A model generated the notes under the pieces. The model saw only the letters and a list, made by a program, of their open reading frames with translations, searched no databases and had not been told where the DNA came from. A stretch of DNA of 64,000 bases from Tahibacter soli (GTDB lineage: Bacteria; Pseudomonadota; Gammaproteobacteria; Xanthomonadales; Rhodanobacteraceae): the NCBI RefSeq assembly GCF_025717065.2, contig NZ_JAOVZO020000020.1:900237-964236 (forward strand), given 5' to 3'. Of this stretch, positions 45,668 through 55,481 are shown one piece after another. The position numbers and the translations under genes were made by a program. Position 1 is the first letter of the stretch, and every line of letters begins with the position of its first letter.

Positions 45668-47614
45668 ATGCGCACATCCCTCCTCGCTGCGGCGCTCGTC
45701 TGCCTGACAGGCGCGGCGTTCTGGCCCGGCGTCCACGGCGGCTTTCTTTTCGACGATTTCGCGAACCTGCCGGACCTCGGCGCCTACGGCCCGGTCGACA
45801 ATCTGCGCACCCTGCTTTTGTACCTGACGTCCGGCAAGGCCGATCCGACCGGACGACCGCTGGCGCTGCTGACTTTCCTGATCGATGCGCGCAACTGGCC
45901 GCCGGCGAGCGCGTTCTCGTTCAAGGTCACGAACATCGCGATCCATGCGCTCAACGCCGTGCTGCTGTTCGGCCTCGTGCAGCGCATCGAACGGCGCATC
46001 GCGCCGGCGAACACGAATCCCGCCCGGGTCGCCGCCTTCGCCGCCGCGCTCTGGGCCGTGCACCCCTTGATGCTGTCGACGACGCTGTACGTCGTGCAGC
46101 GCGAAACGATGCTCGCCGGCACCTTCATGCTCGCGGGCCTGCACCTGTGGCTCGGCGCGCGTGCGCGCTTCGAGACCGGAAATCCGCGCGGCGGCTGGAT
46201 CTTCGCGCTCGCCGCCGCCGGCGGCTGCACGCTGCTGGCGACGCTGTGCAAGGCGAACGGCGCCTTGCTGCCGCTGCTGATTCTCGTCGTCGACGCCGTC
46301 GTACTGCGCCGCGGCGACGTGACGACGCCGCGCCCGCTCTCGCGAGCGCGCGTCGTGCTGCTGATGCTGCCTGCCGCGCTGCTCGTGGCCTATCTCGTCT
46401 GGCTGATTCCGTCGGCCATGCGCGCCGCGGCGGAGTTCCGGCCGTGGACGCTCGGCGAGCGCGTGCTCGCGCAACCGCTGATCGTGCTCGACTACGTACG
46501 CCTGCTCGCGCTGCCGCGCGCGCTGACCGCGGGGCTGTTCCAGGACGGCATGGCCGTGCGCGGCGCGCTCGACTTGGCGACGCTCGCGGCGATCGCCTTC
46601 TGGATCGCGCTGGCCGTCGCCGCGGTGCGCCTGCGCCGCCGCTGGCCGCTCGCGTCCGTCGCCGTGCTGTTCTTCATGGCGGGTCACCTGCTCGAATCGA
46701 CCGTGGTTCCGCTCGAGCTGTACTTCGAACATCGCAACTACGTGCCGGCGATGCTGCTGTTCTGGCCGCTCGCGCGCTGGCTCGCCGGCGGCGAACCATA
46801 TGCGCGCATCAAACCGGTCGTCGGCGCGGCGATCGTCGCCGTGCTCGCCGTGACGACGCACCTGGGCGCACGCACCTGGGGCGACACGTATCGCCTCGCG
46901 CAGACCTGGGCGCTGCTCGCGCCCGACTCGCCGCGCGCGCAGACGTTCGCCGCGCGCCTGGAGATGGGACGCGGCGACTACGCCGGCGCCGAGCGCCGCC
47001 TCGCGCGCACGCTGGCCGCGCGGCCCGACGAGATCCAGGTCGCGTTCGCGCTGGCCGACCTGTACTGTGACACCGACCGCTACGGTCCCGAGGCCGAGGC
47101 CATGGTGAAGACCGCGCTCGCCACCGCCGGCAACGGCAACCGGCTGAGTTTCGACTGGCTGTCGAGTTCGATCGACAGTCCGCGCACCGGCAACTGCCCG
47201 GGCCTCGACGCCGACGGCGTCGAACGCATGCTCCAGGCGCTGCGGTCGAACGCGAAGCTGACCGCGAGCGCGGGCCGCAAACAGGACATCGCGTACCTCG
47301 AAGGCCGCCTCGCGCTCGAGCGCGGCGACGGCGCGGCGGCGGCGGCCGCGTTCGATCGCAACCTGCGCCTGCTGACGCGTCCCGAAGTCGCGCTGAACCA
47401 GGCGGCGATGCTCGGCAACGCCGGCTTCGCGTCGCTCGGGCTCGCGCATCTCGACCTGTTCCGGCAGCTGTACTCGCGCGCCTATCGGCCGTGGCCCGAC
47501 ATGCCGAAAGTCCACGCGTGGCTGATGCAGAAACTCAAATACTGGGATCGCGAAATCGACGCGCTGCGCGCGAGCCTCGCCGCCGACGCCGCCGCCAAGG
47601 AATCGACGCCATGA
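45668..47614 (+). CDS. GT-C-like membrane glycosyltransferase with TPR tail, candidate pilin glycosyltransferase (copy 1)
   Basis: The 648-aa protein has about ten membrane segments in residues 1-420 and a soluble helical, TPR-like tail (about 425-640). The first periplasmic loop carries Asp-Asp in GGFLFDDFANLPDL (29-30). RPLALLTFLI, TNIAIHALNAVLLF and VPLELYFEHRNYVPA follow. This arrangement is that of TMTC-like and TfpW-like GT-C enzymes, which use polyprenyl-phosphate sugars to O-glycosylate exported proteins. Its place after pilA suggests pilin as acceptor; that is inference. GAAGGA precedes the ATG at 45668. The stop overlaps the next start (ATGA), and the next gene has exactly the same length and plan. 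Confidence 0.8.
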   Translation: MRTSLLAAALVCLTGAAFWPGVHGGFLFDDFANLPDLGAYGPVDNLRTLLLYLTSGKADPTGRPLALLTFLIDARNWPPASAFSFKVTNIAIHALNAVLLFGLVQRIERRIAPANTNPARVAAFAAALWAVHPLMLSTTLYVVQRETMLAGTFMLAGLHLWLGARARFETGNPRGGWIFALAAAGGCTLLATLCKANGALLPLLILVVDAVVLRRGDVTTPRPLSRARVVLLMLPAALLVAYLVWLIPSAMRAAAEFRPWTLGERVLAQPLIVLDYVRLLALPRALTAGLFQDGMAVRGALDLATLAAIAFWIALAVAAVRLRRRWPLASVAVLFFMAGHLLESTVVPLELYFEHRNYVPAMLLFWPLARWLAGGEPYARIKPVVGAAIVAVLAVTTHLGARTWGDTYRLAQTWALLAPDSPRAQTFAARLEMGRGDYAGAERRLARTLAARPDEIQVAFALADLYCDTDRYGPEAEAMVKTALATAGNGNRLSFDWLSSSIDSPRTGNCPGLDADGVERMLQALRSNAKLTASAGRKQDIAYLEGRLALERGDGAAAAAAFDRNLRLLTRPEVALNQAAMLGNAGFASLGLAHLDLFRQLYSRAYRPWPDMPKVHAWLMQKLKYWDREIDALRASLAADAAAKESTP

Positions 47615-49557
47615 ACGCACCGACGACGCTTGCCGGCAAGGCATCGCCCTGGCGGCTCCTCGCCGTGCTCGCGCTGTGCGCGCTGGTCTACTGGCCGGGC
47701 CTGTACGGCGCCTACATCTTCGACGACTTCGTGTTCTTCGTGAACAACCCCGACGTGCACGTGAAGACGCTCGTCGCCGGCGACTGGATCCGCGCGATCA
47801 CGTCGTTCCCGGCGGCGCACCAGGGCCGCTGGCTCACGATGTTCACGCTCGCCGCCAACTACTGGGCGACCGGTCTCGACCCGTTCTGGCTCAAGCTGAC
47901 GAACCTTGCGATCCATCTCGTCAACGGAGCCCTGCTCTACTTCGCGCTGCGCGCGCTGATGCGGCTGCGCAACGCGCTGCACGGCGGCGGCGACACGCAC
48001 CTGCAGGACGCGGCCGCGCTCGCGATCACGGCGTGCTGGCTCGTGCTGCCGATCAATCTCACGGGCGTGCTCTACGCCGTGCAGCGGCTCGAATCGCTGT
48101 CGACGTTGTTCGTGCTGCTCGGCCTCGGCTGGTACCTGCGCGCCCGGCTGCGCCTGGCCGTTGAAAATCGCGGCATCGGTTCGATGGCGGCGGCGCTCGT
48201 CGTCTGCACGGGCCTGGGTCTGCTCGCGAAGGAATCGGCGATCCTGCTGCCGCTGTACGCCGCCTGCGTCGAGCTGTTCGTCGCGCGGCTGCACGACGCG
48301 CAGGGCCGCTGGCGCAAGCCGATCGTCGGCCTGTACGCCGCGCTCCTCGTCGTGCCGCTCCTGGGCGGCCTGTACTGGCTCTCGACGTGGATCGCGACGC
48401 CGACGACCTACGTGCGCGCGTTCACGACCTGGCAGCGCCTGATGACCGAGGCGCGCGTGCTCGTCGACTACATGCAGTGGACCGTGCTGCCGACCGGCAA
48501 GGTCGCGTCGCTGTACCACGACGACATCGCCGTTTCGACGGGCCTGTTGTCGCCGCCGACGACGCTCGCGGCCATTGCGTTTCTCGCCGCGCTCGGCGCC
48601 GCGGCGCTGTGGCTGCGCCGCAGCCGTCCGCTGCTCGCGCTCGGCATCGCGTGGTTCTTCGCCGCGCATACGCTGACCGGCACGATCATCCCGCTCGAGC
48701 TCGTGTTCGAGCACCGCAACTATTTCGCGTCGTGCGGGCTGCTGCTCGCCGTCGCGTCGCTGCTCGCGCTCGAACCCGTCGCACCGGTCAAGCCGCGCCT
48801 GCTGGCGCTCGTCGCCGTCGCGCTGTTCGGCTTCTACGCGCTGCAGACCGGTCTGCGCGCGCGCGAGTGGGCGCATCCGCTGAAGCTTGCGCTGACCGAG
48901 GTGTCGAACAATCCGCGCTCCCCGCGCGCGCACTACGAATTCGCGCGCACGCTGATCGCGTCGCCGACGCTGACCGCGAACCCGGAGTTCGTGCGTCGCG
49001 CGATGGAAGGCCTGTCGACCTGCTCGCGCCTGCCGCGCTCGGGCATCCTGTGCGAACAGGGGCAGGTCATACTCGCCGCGCGCGTGCAACAGCCGATCGA
49101 TCCGGCGTGGTGGCAGAGCATGCTCGACAAGCTCGCGCGCACGCCGCCGACCGAATCGGACATCGGCGCGCTGACCGAACTGGCCAACTGCCAGACCATC
49201 GGCCCGTGCGCGGCCGACCCCACGTTGAACCAGGTGTTCGACGCCGCGCGCGCGATCGCGACGCGGCAGCCGCGGCTGGAAATGATCCAGGCGGGCTACA
49301 TCTGGAAAATGAATGCCGACGGCGCCGGCGCCGAACGCCTGATCCGCAAGGCGATCGGCGAAGAGCCGACGGAGCCGGCCTACCGCGCCTACCTGATCGA
49401 ACTGCTGGTCGCGACGAACCAGATCGACGCGGCGAAAGCGGCGCTCGAAGAACTGCGCGGGCTCGACCAGCTCGGATCGCTCGCGTACATGATCGAGCCG
49501 CTCGGCCGCCTGATCGAACTGGGCCCCGATGCCGCGTCGTCCGAGCCGCAAAACTGA
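47611..49557 (+). CDS. GT-C-like membrane glycosyltransferase with TPR tail (copy 2)
   Basis: This 648-aa protein is a tandem paralogue of the preceding one. It has the same first-loop Asp-Asp (GAYIFDDFVFFVNNPDVHV, 38-39), then LTNLAIHLVNGALLYFAL and IPLELVFEHRNYFASCG. A soluble tail (about 450-640) carries TPR-like helices and several Cys (STCSRLPRSGILCEQ, LANCQTIGPCAAD). The Cys pairs would suit a periplasmic, oxidised tail. The FDDF-VNNPDV version is closer to the TMTC consensus than copy 1, so the two may use different sugars or acceptors. The ATG at 47611 overlaps the upstream stop. Confidence 0.8.
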   Translation: MNAPTTLAGKASPWRLLAVLALCALVYWPGLYGAYIFDDFVFFVNNPDVHVKTLVAGDWIRAITSFPAAHQGRWLTMFTLAANYWATGLDPFWLKLTNLAIHLVNGALLYFALRALMRLRNALHGGGDTHLQDAAALAITACWLVLPINLTGVLYAVQRLESLSTLFVLLGLGWYLRARLRLAVENRGIGSMAAALVVCTGLGLLAKESAILLPLYAACVELFVARLHDAQGRWRKPIVGLYAALLVVPLLGGLYWLSTWIATPTTYVRAFTTWQRLMTEARVLVDYMQWTVLPTGKVASLYHDDIAVSTGLLSPPTTLAAIAFLAALGAAALWLRRSRPLLALGIAWFFAAHTLTGTIIPLELVFEHRNYFASCGLLLAVASLLALEPVAPVKPRLLALVAVALFGFYALQTGLRAREWAHPLKLALTEVSNNPRSPRAHYEFARTLIASPTLTANPEFVRRAMEGLSTCSRLPRSGILCEQGQVILAARVQQPIDPAWWQSMLDKLARTPPTESDIGALTELANCQTIGPCAADPTLNQVFDAARAIATRQPRLEMIQAGYIWKMNADGAGAERLIRKAIGEEPTEPAYRAYLIELLVATNQIDAAKAALEELRGLDQLGSLAYMIEPLGRLIELGPDAASSEPQN

Positions 49558-49602
49558 TACGGTGCCTCACCCCAACGATCGAACCTGCGTCCGACGCCGC
49601 CG

Positions 49603-50571
49603 ATGAAGCTGATCATCCAGATTCCCTGCTACAACGAAGCCGAATCGCTGCCGATCACGCTCGCCGACCTGCCGCGCGAGATCGCCGGCTGCGATGCCGT
49701 CGAGTTCATGATCGTCGACGACGGTTCGAGCGACGGCACCGCGGACGTCGCGCGCGCGCACGGCGTGCATCACGTCGTGCGCCACGCGGTCAATCGCGGC
49801 CTCGCCGCCGCGTTCATGACCGGCCTGGAAACCTGCGTGCAGCTCGGCGCCGACATCATCGTCAACACCGACGCCGACAACCAGTACGACGCGCGCGACA
49901 TCGAAAACCTCGTGCGGCCGATCCTCGAGGGCCGCGCGGAAATGGTGATCGGCGCGCGGCCGATCGAAGACACCGAGCATTTCTCGTGGGTCAAGAAGCG
50001 CCTGCAGCACCTCGGCAGCGCCGCCGTGCGCTGGGCGTCGAACACGCGCGTCGCCGACGCGCCGAGCGGCTTTCGCGCGATCACGCGCGACGTCGCGCAA
50101 CGGCTCAACGTTTTCAACTCGTATACGTATACGCTCGAGACGATCATCCAGGCCGGGCGCAGCAACATCCGCGTGCTGTCGGTGCCGATCCGCACGAACC
50201 CCGACATGCGTCCGTCGCGGCTCGTCAAGGGCATCTTCAACTACGTCACGCGTTCGCTCGGCACGATCGTGCGCATCTTCGCGACGTACCGGCCGCTCGC
50301 GTTCTTCTGGCTGCTGAGCTTCGTGCTCGGCGCGGTCGGCATGACCGCCGGCGTGCGCTACCTGATTCTCAAGGCGATGGGCCAGGGCGCGGGCCACGTG
50401 CAGTCGGTGATTCTCGCGACGACGTGCATCACGCTGTCGCTGATGCTGTTCATCATCGGCTTCCTCGCCGATCTCATCGCAGTCAACCGCCGCCTGCTGG
50501 AAAAGATCGACTGGCGCCTGCGCCGCCTCGAAAATCCGCCGCCGCGCGAGCGCAAGGACGCCGCGCCATGA
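49603..50571 (+). CDS. GT2 polyprenyl-phosphate sugar synthase-like protein
   Basis: The 322-aa protein has a GT-A fold of family 2 (IIQIPCYNEAESLPITL, MIVDDGSSDGT, NTDADNQYDARDIE) and a downstream PSGFRA motif, as in Dol-P-Man synthase. Two C-terminal membrane helices (about 228-252 and 266-294) resemble GtrB/DPM-like enzymes that attach a sugar to undecaprenyl phosphate. That product is the donor type used by GT-C enzymes, two of which are encoded just upstream. The sugar is unknown. It lies 45 bases after the second GT-C gene and overlaps the next gene by 4 bases. Confidence 0.85.
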   Translation: MKLIIQIPCYNEAESLPITLADLPREIAGCDAVEFMIVDDGSSDGTADVARAHGVHHVVRHAVNRGLAAAFMTGLETCVQLGADIIVNTDADNQYDARDIENLVRPILEGRAEMVIGARPIEDTEHFSWVKKRLQHLGSAAVRWASNTRVADAPSGFRAITRDVAQRLNVFNSYTYTLETIIQAGRSNIRVLSVPIRTNPDMRPSRLVKGIFNYVTRSLGTIVRIFATYRPLAFFWLLSFVLGAVGMTAGVRYLILKAMGQGAGHVQSVILATTCITLSLMLFIIGFLADLIAVNRRLLEKIDWRLRRLENPPPRERKDAAP

Positions 50572-51173
50572 CCGACGCGCGGCCGGCCGGCAACTACTAC
50601 GACAAATACCAGACGCGCAATCCGATCGCGCGCTACCTCATGGGCAACTTCCTGCGCGCGTTCGACGATCTCGTCGCGCGCGTGCCGCCGGGCGATGCGT
50701 TCGAGATCGGCTGCGGCGAAGGCGAATTGAGCATCCGGCTCGCGCGGCGCGGATTCGCGCTGCGCGCCTGCGACATCTCGGCCGACATCGTCGACGAAGC
50801 GCGCCGGCGCGCCGCACACGCCGGCGTCGACATCGCGTTCGAGACCGCGCCGATCGAAGCGCTCGCCGGCGCGCCGGGCGCGCCGCTCATCGTGTGCTGC
50901 GAAGTGCTCGAACATCTCGACGATCCCGAAGCCGGCCTCGACGTGCTCGCCGGACTCGCGCGGCCGTATCTCATCGCGAGCGTGCCGCGCGAACCGATCT
51001 GGCGCGCGCTGAACATGGCGCGCGGCAAGTACTGGTCCGATCTGGGCAACACGCCCGGACACCTGCAGCACTGGAGCCGGGGCGCGTTCGTGAAGTTCCT
51101 CGAGCGCCGGTTCCGCGTCGTCGAACGGCGCTCGCCGCTGCCGTGGACGATGGCGCTGTGCGAAGTGCGCTGA
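50568..51173 (+). CDS. SAM-dependent methyltransferase
   Basis: The 201-aa protein has a class I methyltransferase fold with motif I AFEIGCGEGELSIRLARRG, motif II in RACDISADIVDEARRRA, and IVCCEVLEHLDDPEAGLDVL. It begins NYYDKYQTRNPIARYLMGNF, typical of methyltransferases in glycan clusters. It probably modifies a sugar or a lipid-linked intermediate. ATG overlaps the upstream GT2 stop, and its own end overlaps the next frame by about 15 bases. Confidence 0.85.
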   Translation: MTDARPAGNYYDKYQTRNPIARYLMGNFLRAFDDLVARVPPGDAFEIGCGEGELSIRLARRGFALRACDISADIVDEARRRAAHAGVDIAFETAPIEALAGAPGAPLIVCCEVLEHLDDPEAGLDVLAGLARPYLIASVPREPIWRALNMARGKYWSDLGNTPGHLQHWSRGAFVKFLERRFRVVERRSPLPWTMALCEVR

Positions 51174-52051
51174 TCCGCGCCGCGCGCGTCGTCGGTTTTC
51201 TCGTCGCGCTCGCGTGCGCCGCATTCGTCGCATGGCGCTGGCACGATCACGGCGGCGCGCTGGGCGCGTCGTTCGACCTGGCGAACATCGCGGCGGCGGC
51301 GGCGCTCTACGCGCTCTGCGGCGTGCCGCTCGCGCTCGGGTGGATCGCCGCGCTGCGGCTGGCCGGCGACCGGTCCGTGCCGGCACGCGCCGCGGCCGTC
51401 GGCTATCTCGCGACGCAGATCGCCAAATACCTGCCGGGCGGCGTGTTCCAGTTCGTGTCGCGCCACCTGCACGGCCGACGCTACGGCGCGACGCACGCGC
51501 AACTCGCGGCGGCGAGCGTGATCGAGACGCTGTCGCTGCTCGTCGCCGCGTCGGCGACGATGCTCGCGTTCGGCGAGGCGCTCGCCGCGAGCGGCCTGCC
51601 CTGGCTCGACCATCTGCGCTACGCGCCGCTCGCGCTGACGGCGCTCGCCGCGGCAGTCTGGGCGTGGTCCGGCCGCGCGCCCGACGCGGCGCGGCAACGC
51701 CGCGCGCTGCCCGTCCTGCTGCTCGCGTCGCTCGGTGCACATGTCGCTTTTTTCGCCGGCGGCGCGGCCGTCTGCGCGATCGTCGCCGCGCAGACGCCGC
51801 TCGGCTACGCGCAACTGCTGCCCGCGTTCGCCGCGGCGTGGATCGCGGGCTATGTCGTCATCGGCGCGCCGGGCGGCATCGGCGTGCGCGAAGCGGTGCT
51901 CGTGCTGCTGCTCAAGCCGTCGATCGGCGAACCCGCGGCGATCGACATCGCGATAGGATTCCGCATCGCCACCGTCGCCGGCGACGCGCTGATGGCGCTC
52001 GCCGCTGCGACGATCTCCGCCCTCGACCGACGACACAGCCCCGCCCCATGA
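51158..52051 (+). CDS. Flippase-like membrane protein (LPG synthase transmembrane-domain family)
   Basis: The 297-aa protein has about eight membrane helices. It carries the signatures of the lysylphosphatidylglycerol-synthetase membrane domain/UPF0104 family: AAAVGYLATQIAKYLPGGVF and VIGAPGGIGVREAVLVLLL. Proteins of this family in glycan clusters are thought to help move or flip polyprenyl-linked sugars; direct evidence is scarce. The start is uncertain: GTG at 51158 overlaps the methyltransferase gene, and another GTG lies at 51143. It ends with an ATGA overlap to the DegT gene. Confidence 0.75.
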   Translation: MRSALIRAARVVGFLVALACAAFVAWRWHDHGGALGASFDLANIAAAAALYALCGVPLALGWIAALRLAGDRSVPARAAAVGYLATQIAKYLPGGVFQFVSRHLHGRRYGATHAQLAAASVIETLSLLVAASATMLAFGEALAASGLPWLDHLRYAPLALTALAAAVWAWSGRAPDAARQRRALPVLLLASLGAHVAFFAGGAAVCAIVAAQTPLGYAQLLPAFAAAWIAGYVVIGAPGGIGVREAVLVLLLKPSIGEPAAIDIAIGFRIATVAGDALMALAAATISALDRRHSPAP

Positions 52052-53214
52052 GCAAGCGCATCGCCAGCCCCGCCGACCTTGCGATCCACGGAGCGCCGCC
52101 GGCGTTTCCCGAACCGATCCACGTCGGCCGGCCGAACATCGGCGACCGCGCCGACTTCCTGCGCCGCATCGACGCGATGTTCGACCGGCGCTGGCTGACG
52201 AACGACGGCCCGCTCGTGCGCGAGCTCGAGGCCGCGATCGCCGCGCGGCTCGGCGTCGCGCACTGCGTCGCGATGTGCAACGGCACCGTCGCGCTCGAGA
52301 TCGCGATACGCGCGCTCGGGCTCGCCGGCGAAGTCATCGTGCCTTCGTATACGTTTATCGCGACCGCGCACGCGCTGCAGTGGCAGGAAATCACGCCGGT
52401 CTTCGCCGACATCGACCCTGCCACGCACAACCTCGATCCCGACGCCGTGCGCCGCATGATCACGCCGCGCACGACCGGCATCATCGGCGTGCACCTGTGG
52501 GGCCGCGGCGCGCCGCACGACGCGCTGCAGGCGATCGCGGACGAACACGGCCTCAAGCTGATGTACGACGCCGCGCACGCGTTCGACTGCACGCTCGGCG
52601 GCCGGATGATCGGCGGATTCGGCGCGTGCGAAGTGCTGAGCTTTCACGCGACGAAGTTCTACAACACGTTCGAAGGCGGCGCGGTCACGACGAACGACGA
52701 CGCGCTCGCCGACAAGATGCGCCTGATGCGCAACTTCGGCTTCGCCGGCTACGACAACGCGATCCACCCCGGCACGAACGGCAAGATGATCGAAGCCTGC
52801 GCGGCGATGGGCCTGACGAACCTCGCCGGCATCGACGATGTGCTCGCGGTCAATCGCGCGAACTACGCGGCGTATCGCGACGCGCTCGCGTCGATCGACG
52901 GCCTGTCGCTGCTGCGCTACGACCCGGACGAACGCGCGAACCACCAGTACGTCGTCGTCGAAGTCGGCGATGCGTTCGCGACGCGGCGCGACGACATCGT
53001 CGCGGCGCTGCACGCCGAGAACGTGCTCGCACGGCGCTATTTCTGGCCCGGCTGCCACGCGATGAAGCCGTACCGCGACCTGTTTCCGCACGCGCGCCTG
53101 CTGCTGCCGAACACCGAAGCGGTCGCCGGGCGCGTGATCGTGCTCCCGACCGGCACCGCGGTCGGACCGCAGACGATAGCAACGATCGTCGACGTGCTCA
53201 GGCAGCTCGCCTGA
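52048..53214 (+). CDS. DegT/DnrJ/EryC1/StrS family sugar aminotransferase
   Basis: The 388-aa PLP enzyme has the family's N-terminal GxPxIGDRADFL-like region, AHCVAMCNGTVALEIAIRAL, VIVPSYTFIATAHALQW and DAAHAFDC. The PLP lysine is about 203 in SFHATKFYNTFEGGAV. These enzymes transfer an amino group to a nucleotide-linked keto-sugar, so the glycan made here probably contains an amino-deoxy sugar. No 4,6-dehydratase is visible in the window, so the keto-sugar must come from elsewhere. It is the last plus-strand gene of the island, and its 3' end overlaps the convergent flippase gene by 17 bases. Confidence 0.92.
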   Translation: MSKRIASPADLAIHGAPPAFPEPIHVGRPNIGDRADFLRRIDAMFDRRWLTNDGPLVRELEAAIAARLGVAHCVAMCNGTVALEIAIRALGLAGEVIVPSYTFIATAHALQWQEITPVFADIDPATHNLDPDAVRRMITPRTTGIIGVHLWGRGAPHDALQAIADEHGLKLMYDAAHAFDCTLGGRMIGGFGACEVLSFHATKFYNTFEGGAVTTNDDALADKMRLMRNFGFAGYDNAIHPGTNGKMIEACAAMGLTNLAGIDDVLAVNRANYAAYRDALASIDGLSLLRYDPDERANHQYVVVEVGDAFATRRDDIVAALHAENVLARRYFWPGCHAMKPYRDLFPHARLLLPNTEAVAGRVIVLPTGTAVGPQTIATIVDVLRQLA

Positions 53215-54451
53215 GCCGTCGCGCCGCGAATACGCACGCGGCGGCCAGACCGGCTTCGGCGAGCAGCAGCGCGTAGACCGCGCCGGCCGCGCCGAATCGC
53301 GGCAGCAGCGCGAGGTTCAGCACGACGATCGCGCCGAGGCCGGCCGCTTCGATCCTCGCGCGCCGCGCCTGCGCGCCGGCGGCCGTCAGCATCGCCGCGT
53401 GCGACTGGTGCAGCGCGACCAGCGGAATCCACGCGGCGAGCGACACGGCAAAACCGCTCGTGCCGGCGAACCCGTCGCCGAACACGTACGGCAGCCACGG
53501 CGCGGCAGCGGCCATCGCCGCCGCCGCGAGCAGCCCGTAGACGAACGCCGCCGCGACGATCGCGCGCTCGATGCGCGTTCGCGCCGCGCCGTCGGGCAGC
53601 GCGAACAGGCGCGGCAGCGCCGCGGTCGCGAGCGCCGCGATCGGCAGGACCATGACCGACGCCACGCGGAACGCCGGCGTGTACTGGCCGACTGCCGGCG
53701 CGCCGAGCTGATGCAACATGATCACTTTGTCCACTTCGGTATAACTCGTCGACGCGAGACTACCAGCCGCGTACGGCGTGCCTTGCGCGAGCGAATCGGC
53801 GAGCGGCGGCCGCAGCGACCACGCCGGCCGGATGCCGGCCGCGGCCGACAGCGCGACGACGCACACGGCGCCGGCAAAAGACGCCAGGCAATGCGCGACG
53901 ACGACCGTGCCGACGTCGGCGTCGCCAGTCAGCACCAGCGCGAGCACGGCGATCACGCGGCAGGCCGGCAGCAGCGACAGCGACAGCGCCGACAGGCCGG
54001 CGCGTTCCATCGTCAGCAGCGCCGACGCGGTCGCCCACGCGAACGGCAGCGCGACCAGTTCGGCGCCGGCGATCATCGCGAGCGCACCGATGCCGAGGCC
54101 CGAACCGCCGAACGCCGCGCCCACGACGACGACGAACAGCGCGACGACGACGCCGCTCGCCGCCGTCTGCGCGAGCGCGCCGGCCCACCACGCCGGCGCG
54201 GCGTCGCGATCGGCCGACACGTGCTGCACGAACAACTGCGCGGCGCCCCAGCCGGCAAGCGGCGCGACGACCGTCGCCGTCGCGACGGCGCCGGCGAACG
54301 CGCCGAACGCGTCGGCGCCGAGCGCGCGCGTCAGCACGATCAGGTACGCCGCCTGCAGGCACGCGCGCGCGACGAGGCCCGCCGCGCCGGCAATCGTGTT
54401 GCGGCCGAGCCGGCCGATCGGCAGCAATCCGCGCGAGTCAGCGTGCGACAT
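53198..54451 (-). CDS. Wzx-like polysaccharide/oligosaccharide flippase
   Basis: The 417-aa protein has about twelve membrane helices and the MATE/Wzx-like plan. The start is RLGRNTIAGAAGLVARACLQ; inner segments include TEVDKVIMLHQLGAPAVGQY and the FALPDG loop. It would translocate lipid-linked glycan across the inner membrane. It is the last gene of the leftward set and overlaps the preceding GT2 gene by 14 bases. No Wzy polymerase or O-antigen ligase is nearby. Confidence 0.85.
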   Translation of the reverse strand: MSHADSRGLLPIGRLGRNTIAGAAGLVARACLQAAYLIVLTRALGADAFGAFAGAVATATVVAPLAGWGAAQLFVQHVSADRDAAPAWWAGALAQTAASGVVVALFVVVVGAAFGGSGLGIGALAMIAGAELVALPFAWATASALLTMERAGLSALSLSLLPACRVIAVLALVLTGDADVGTVVVAHCLASFAGAVCVVALSAAAGIRPAWSLRPPLADSLAQGTPYAAGSLASTSYTEVDKVIMLHQLGAPAVGQYTPAFRVASVMVLPIAALATAALPRLFALPDGAARTRIERAIVAAAFVYGLLAAAAMAAAAPWLPYVFGDGFAGTSGFAVSLAAWIPLVALHQSHAAMLTAAGAQARRARIEAAGLGAIVVLNLALLPRFGAAGAVYALLLAEAGLAAACVFAARRLRRAA

Positions 54452-55481
54452 CGCCGGTCTCGTCGCCGAGCGCGAGTCGCTGCGCTTCCCACGCGTCGCG
54501 GCGCCGGCGCAGCGTCACCGCGCGCCAGCCGCAGCGCACGAACGAAGCGATGCCGTAGTGCCGCCACAAGTCGGCGAACGCGAACGCCGCGGTGCGCAGA
54601 TCGGCGATCGCGAGCGCTTTTACGAGCAGGCCGAACGCCTGCTCCCACCGATAGCCGTCCGGATAGTCGCCGCGTTCGGCGAAGTAGCCGCGCGCGACGG
54701 TGTCGAACGCGAGGCACGAGCGCAGATAGCGCAGGCGCGCGCGCCGTCCGGAACGCATGATCGATCCCGGGCTTTCGCGATAGACCGCGCCGATGCCGGG
54801 CAAGTACGCCGCGGATCCGCGCGACAGCGCGTAGGCCGCGAGGATCGTGTCCATGAACGCGTAGGTGTCGCGGCACAGCGGCGAGGCGAAGCAGTCGTCG
54901 ACGATTTCGCGGCGATGCAGGATCGTGCACGTGCGGAACGCGCGGCCCGAGTAGAACGTCGCGAACGCGGGACCGACGAGCAGCGACGGCCGCATGCCGT
55001 AGTGCATGCCGCGCCGCCAGTCGACCTGCCAGCCGTGCTCGCCGCGGCGGCTGCGCACCCAGTCGGTGTGCACGAGCGTCGCGTCGGGCCGCGCTTCGAG
55101 CAGCGCGACCTGCGCGGCCAGCCGGCCCTCGCCGTGCCAATAGTCGTCGCCCTCGCAGAATGCGACGTAGCGACCGCGCAGCCGCGCGACGACGCGCCGC
55201 AGATTGGCGATCGTGCCGACGTTCGCGTCCGACACCACGACCCGGATCCGATCCGGAAAGCGCCGCTGGAAGTCGAACGCGATCTCGCGCGTCGCATCGG
55301 TCGAGCAGTCTTCGCCGACGACGATCTCGAACGCGAACGGACATCGCTGCGCGGCGATGCTCGACAGCGCCTCGGCCAGATAGTCGGCGTGGTTGTAGGT
55401 CAGCACGACGACGCTGACGAGCGGATCGCGCGCGAGCCGATCCGCGTCGGCGATTTCGCGTTCGCCGGCCGCGCCGTTCAC
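54438..55481 (-). CDS. GT2 family glycosyltransferase
   Basis: The 347-aa protein is a family 2 glycosyltransferase without membrane helices. It has VSVVVLTYNHADYLAEALSS, EIVVGEDCSTDATREI, and the DxD-like FCEGDDYWHG. The 3' part is helical and basic. The start is GTG at 55481, which overlaps the upstream gene's stop (GTGA) and suggests coupling. Longer frames upstream are shadows. It probably adds a sugar to a lipid-linked or secreted glycan acceptor in the cytoplasm. Confidence 0.85.
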   Translation of the reverse strand: MNGAAGEREIADADRLARDPLVSVVVLTYNHADYLAEALSSIAAQRCPFAFEIVVGEDCSTDATREIAFDFQRRFPDRIRVVVSDANVGTIANLRRVVARLRGRYVAFCEGDDYWHGEGRLAAQVALLEARPDATLVHTDWVRSRRGEHGWQVDWRRGMHYGMRPSLLVGPAFATFYSGRAFRTCTILHRREIVDDCFASPLCRDTYAFMDTILAAYALSRGSAAYLPGIGAVYRESPGSIMRSGRRARLRYLRSCLAFDTVARGYFAERGDYPDGYRWEQAFGLLVKALAIADLRTAAFAFADLWRHYGIASFVRCGWRAVTLRRRRDAWEAQRLALGDETGDVAR

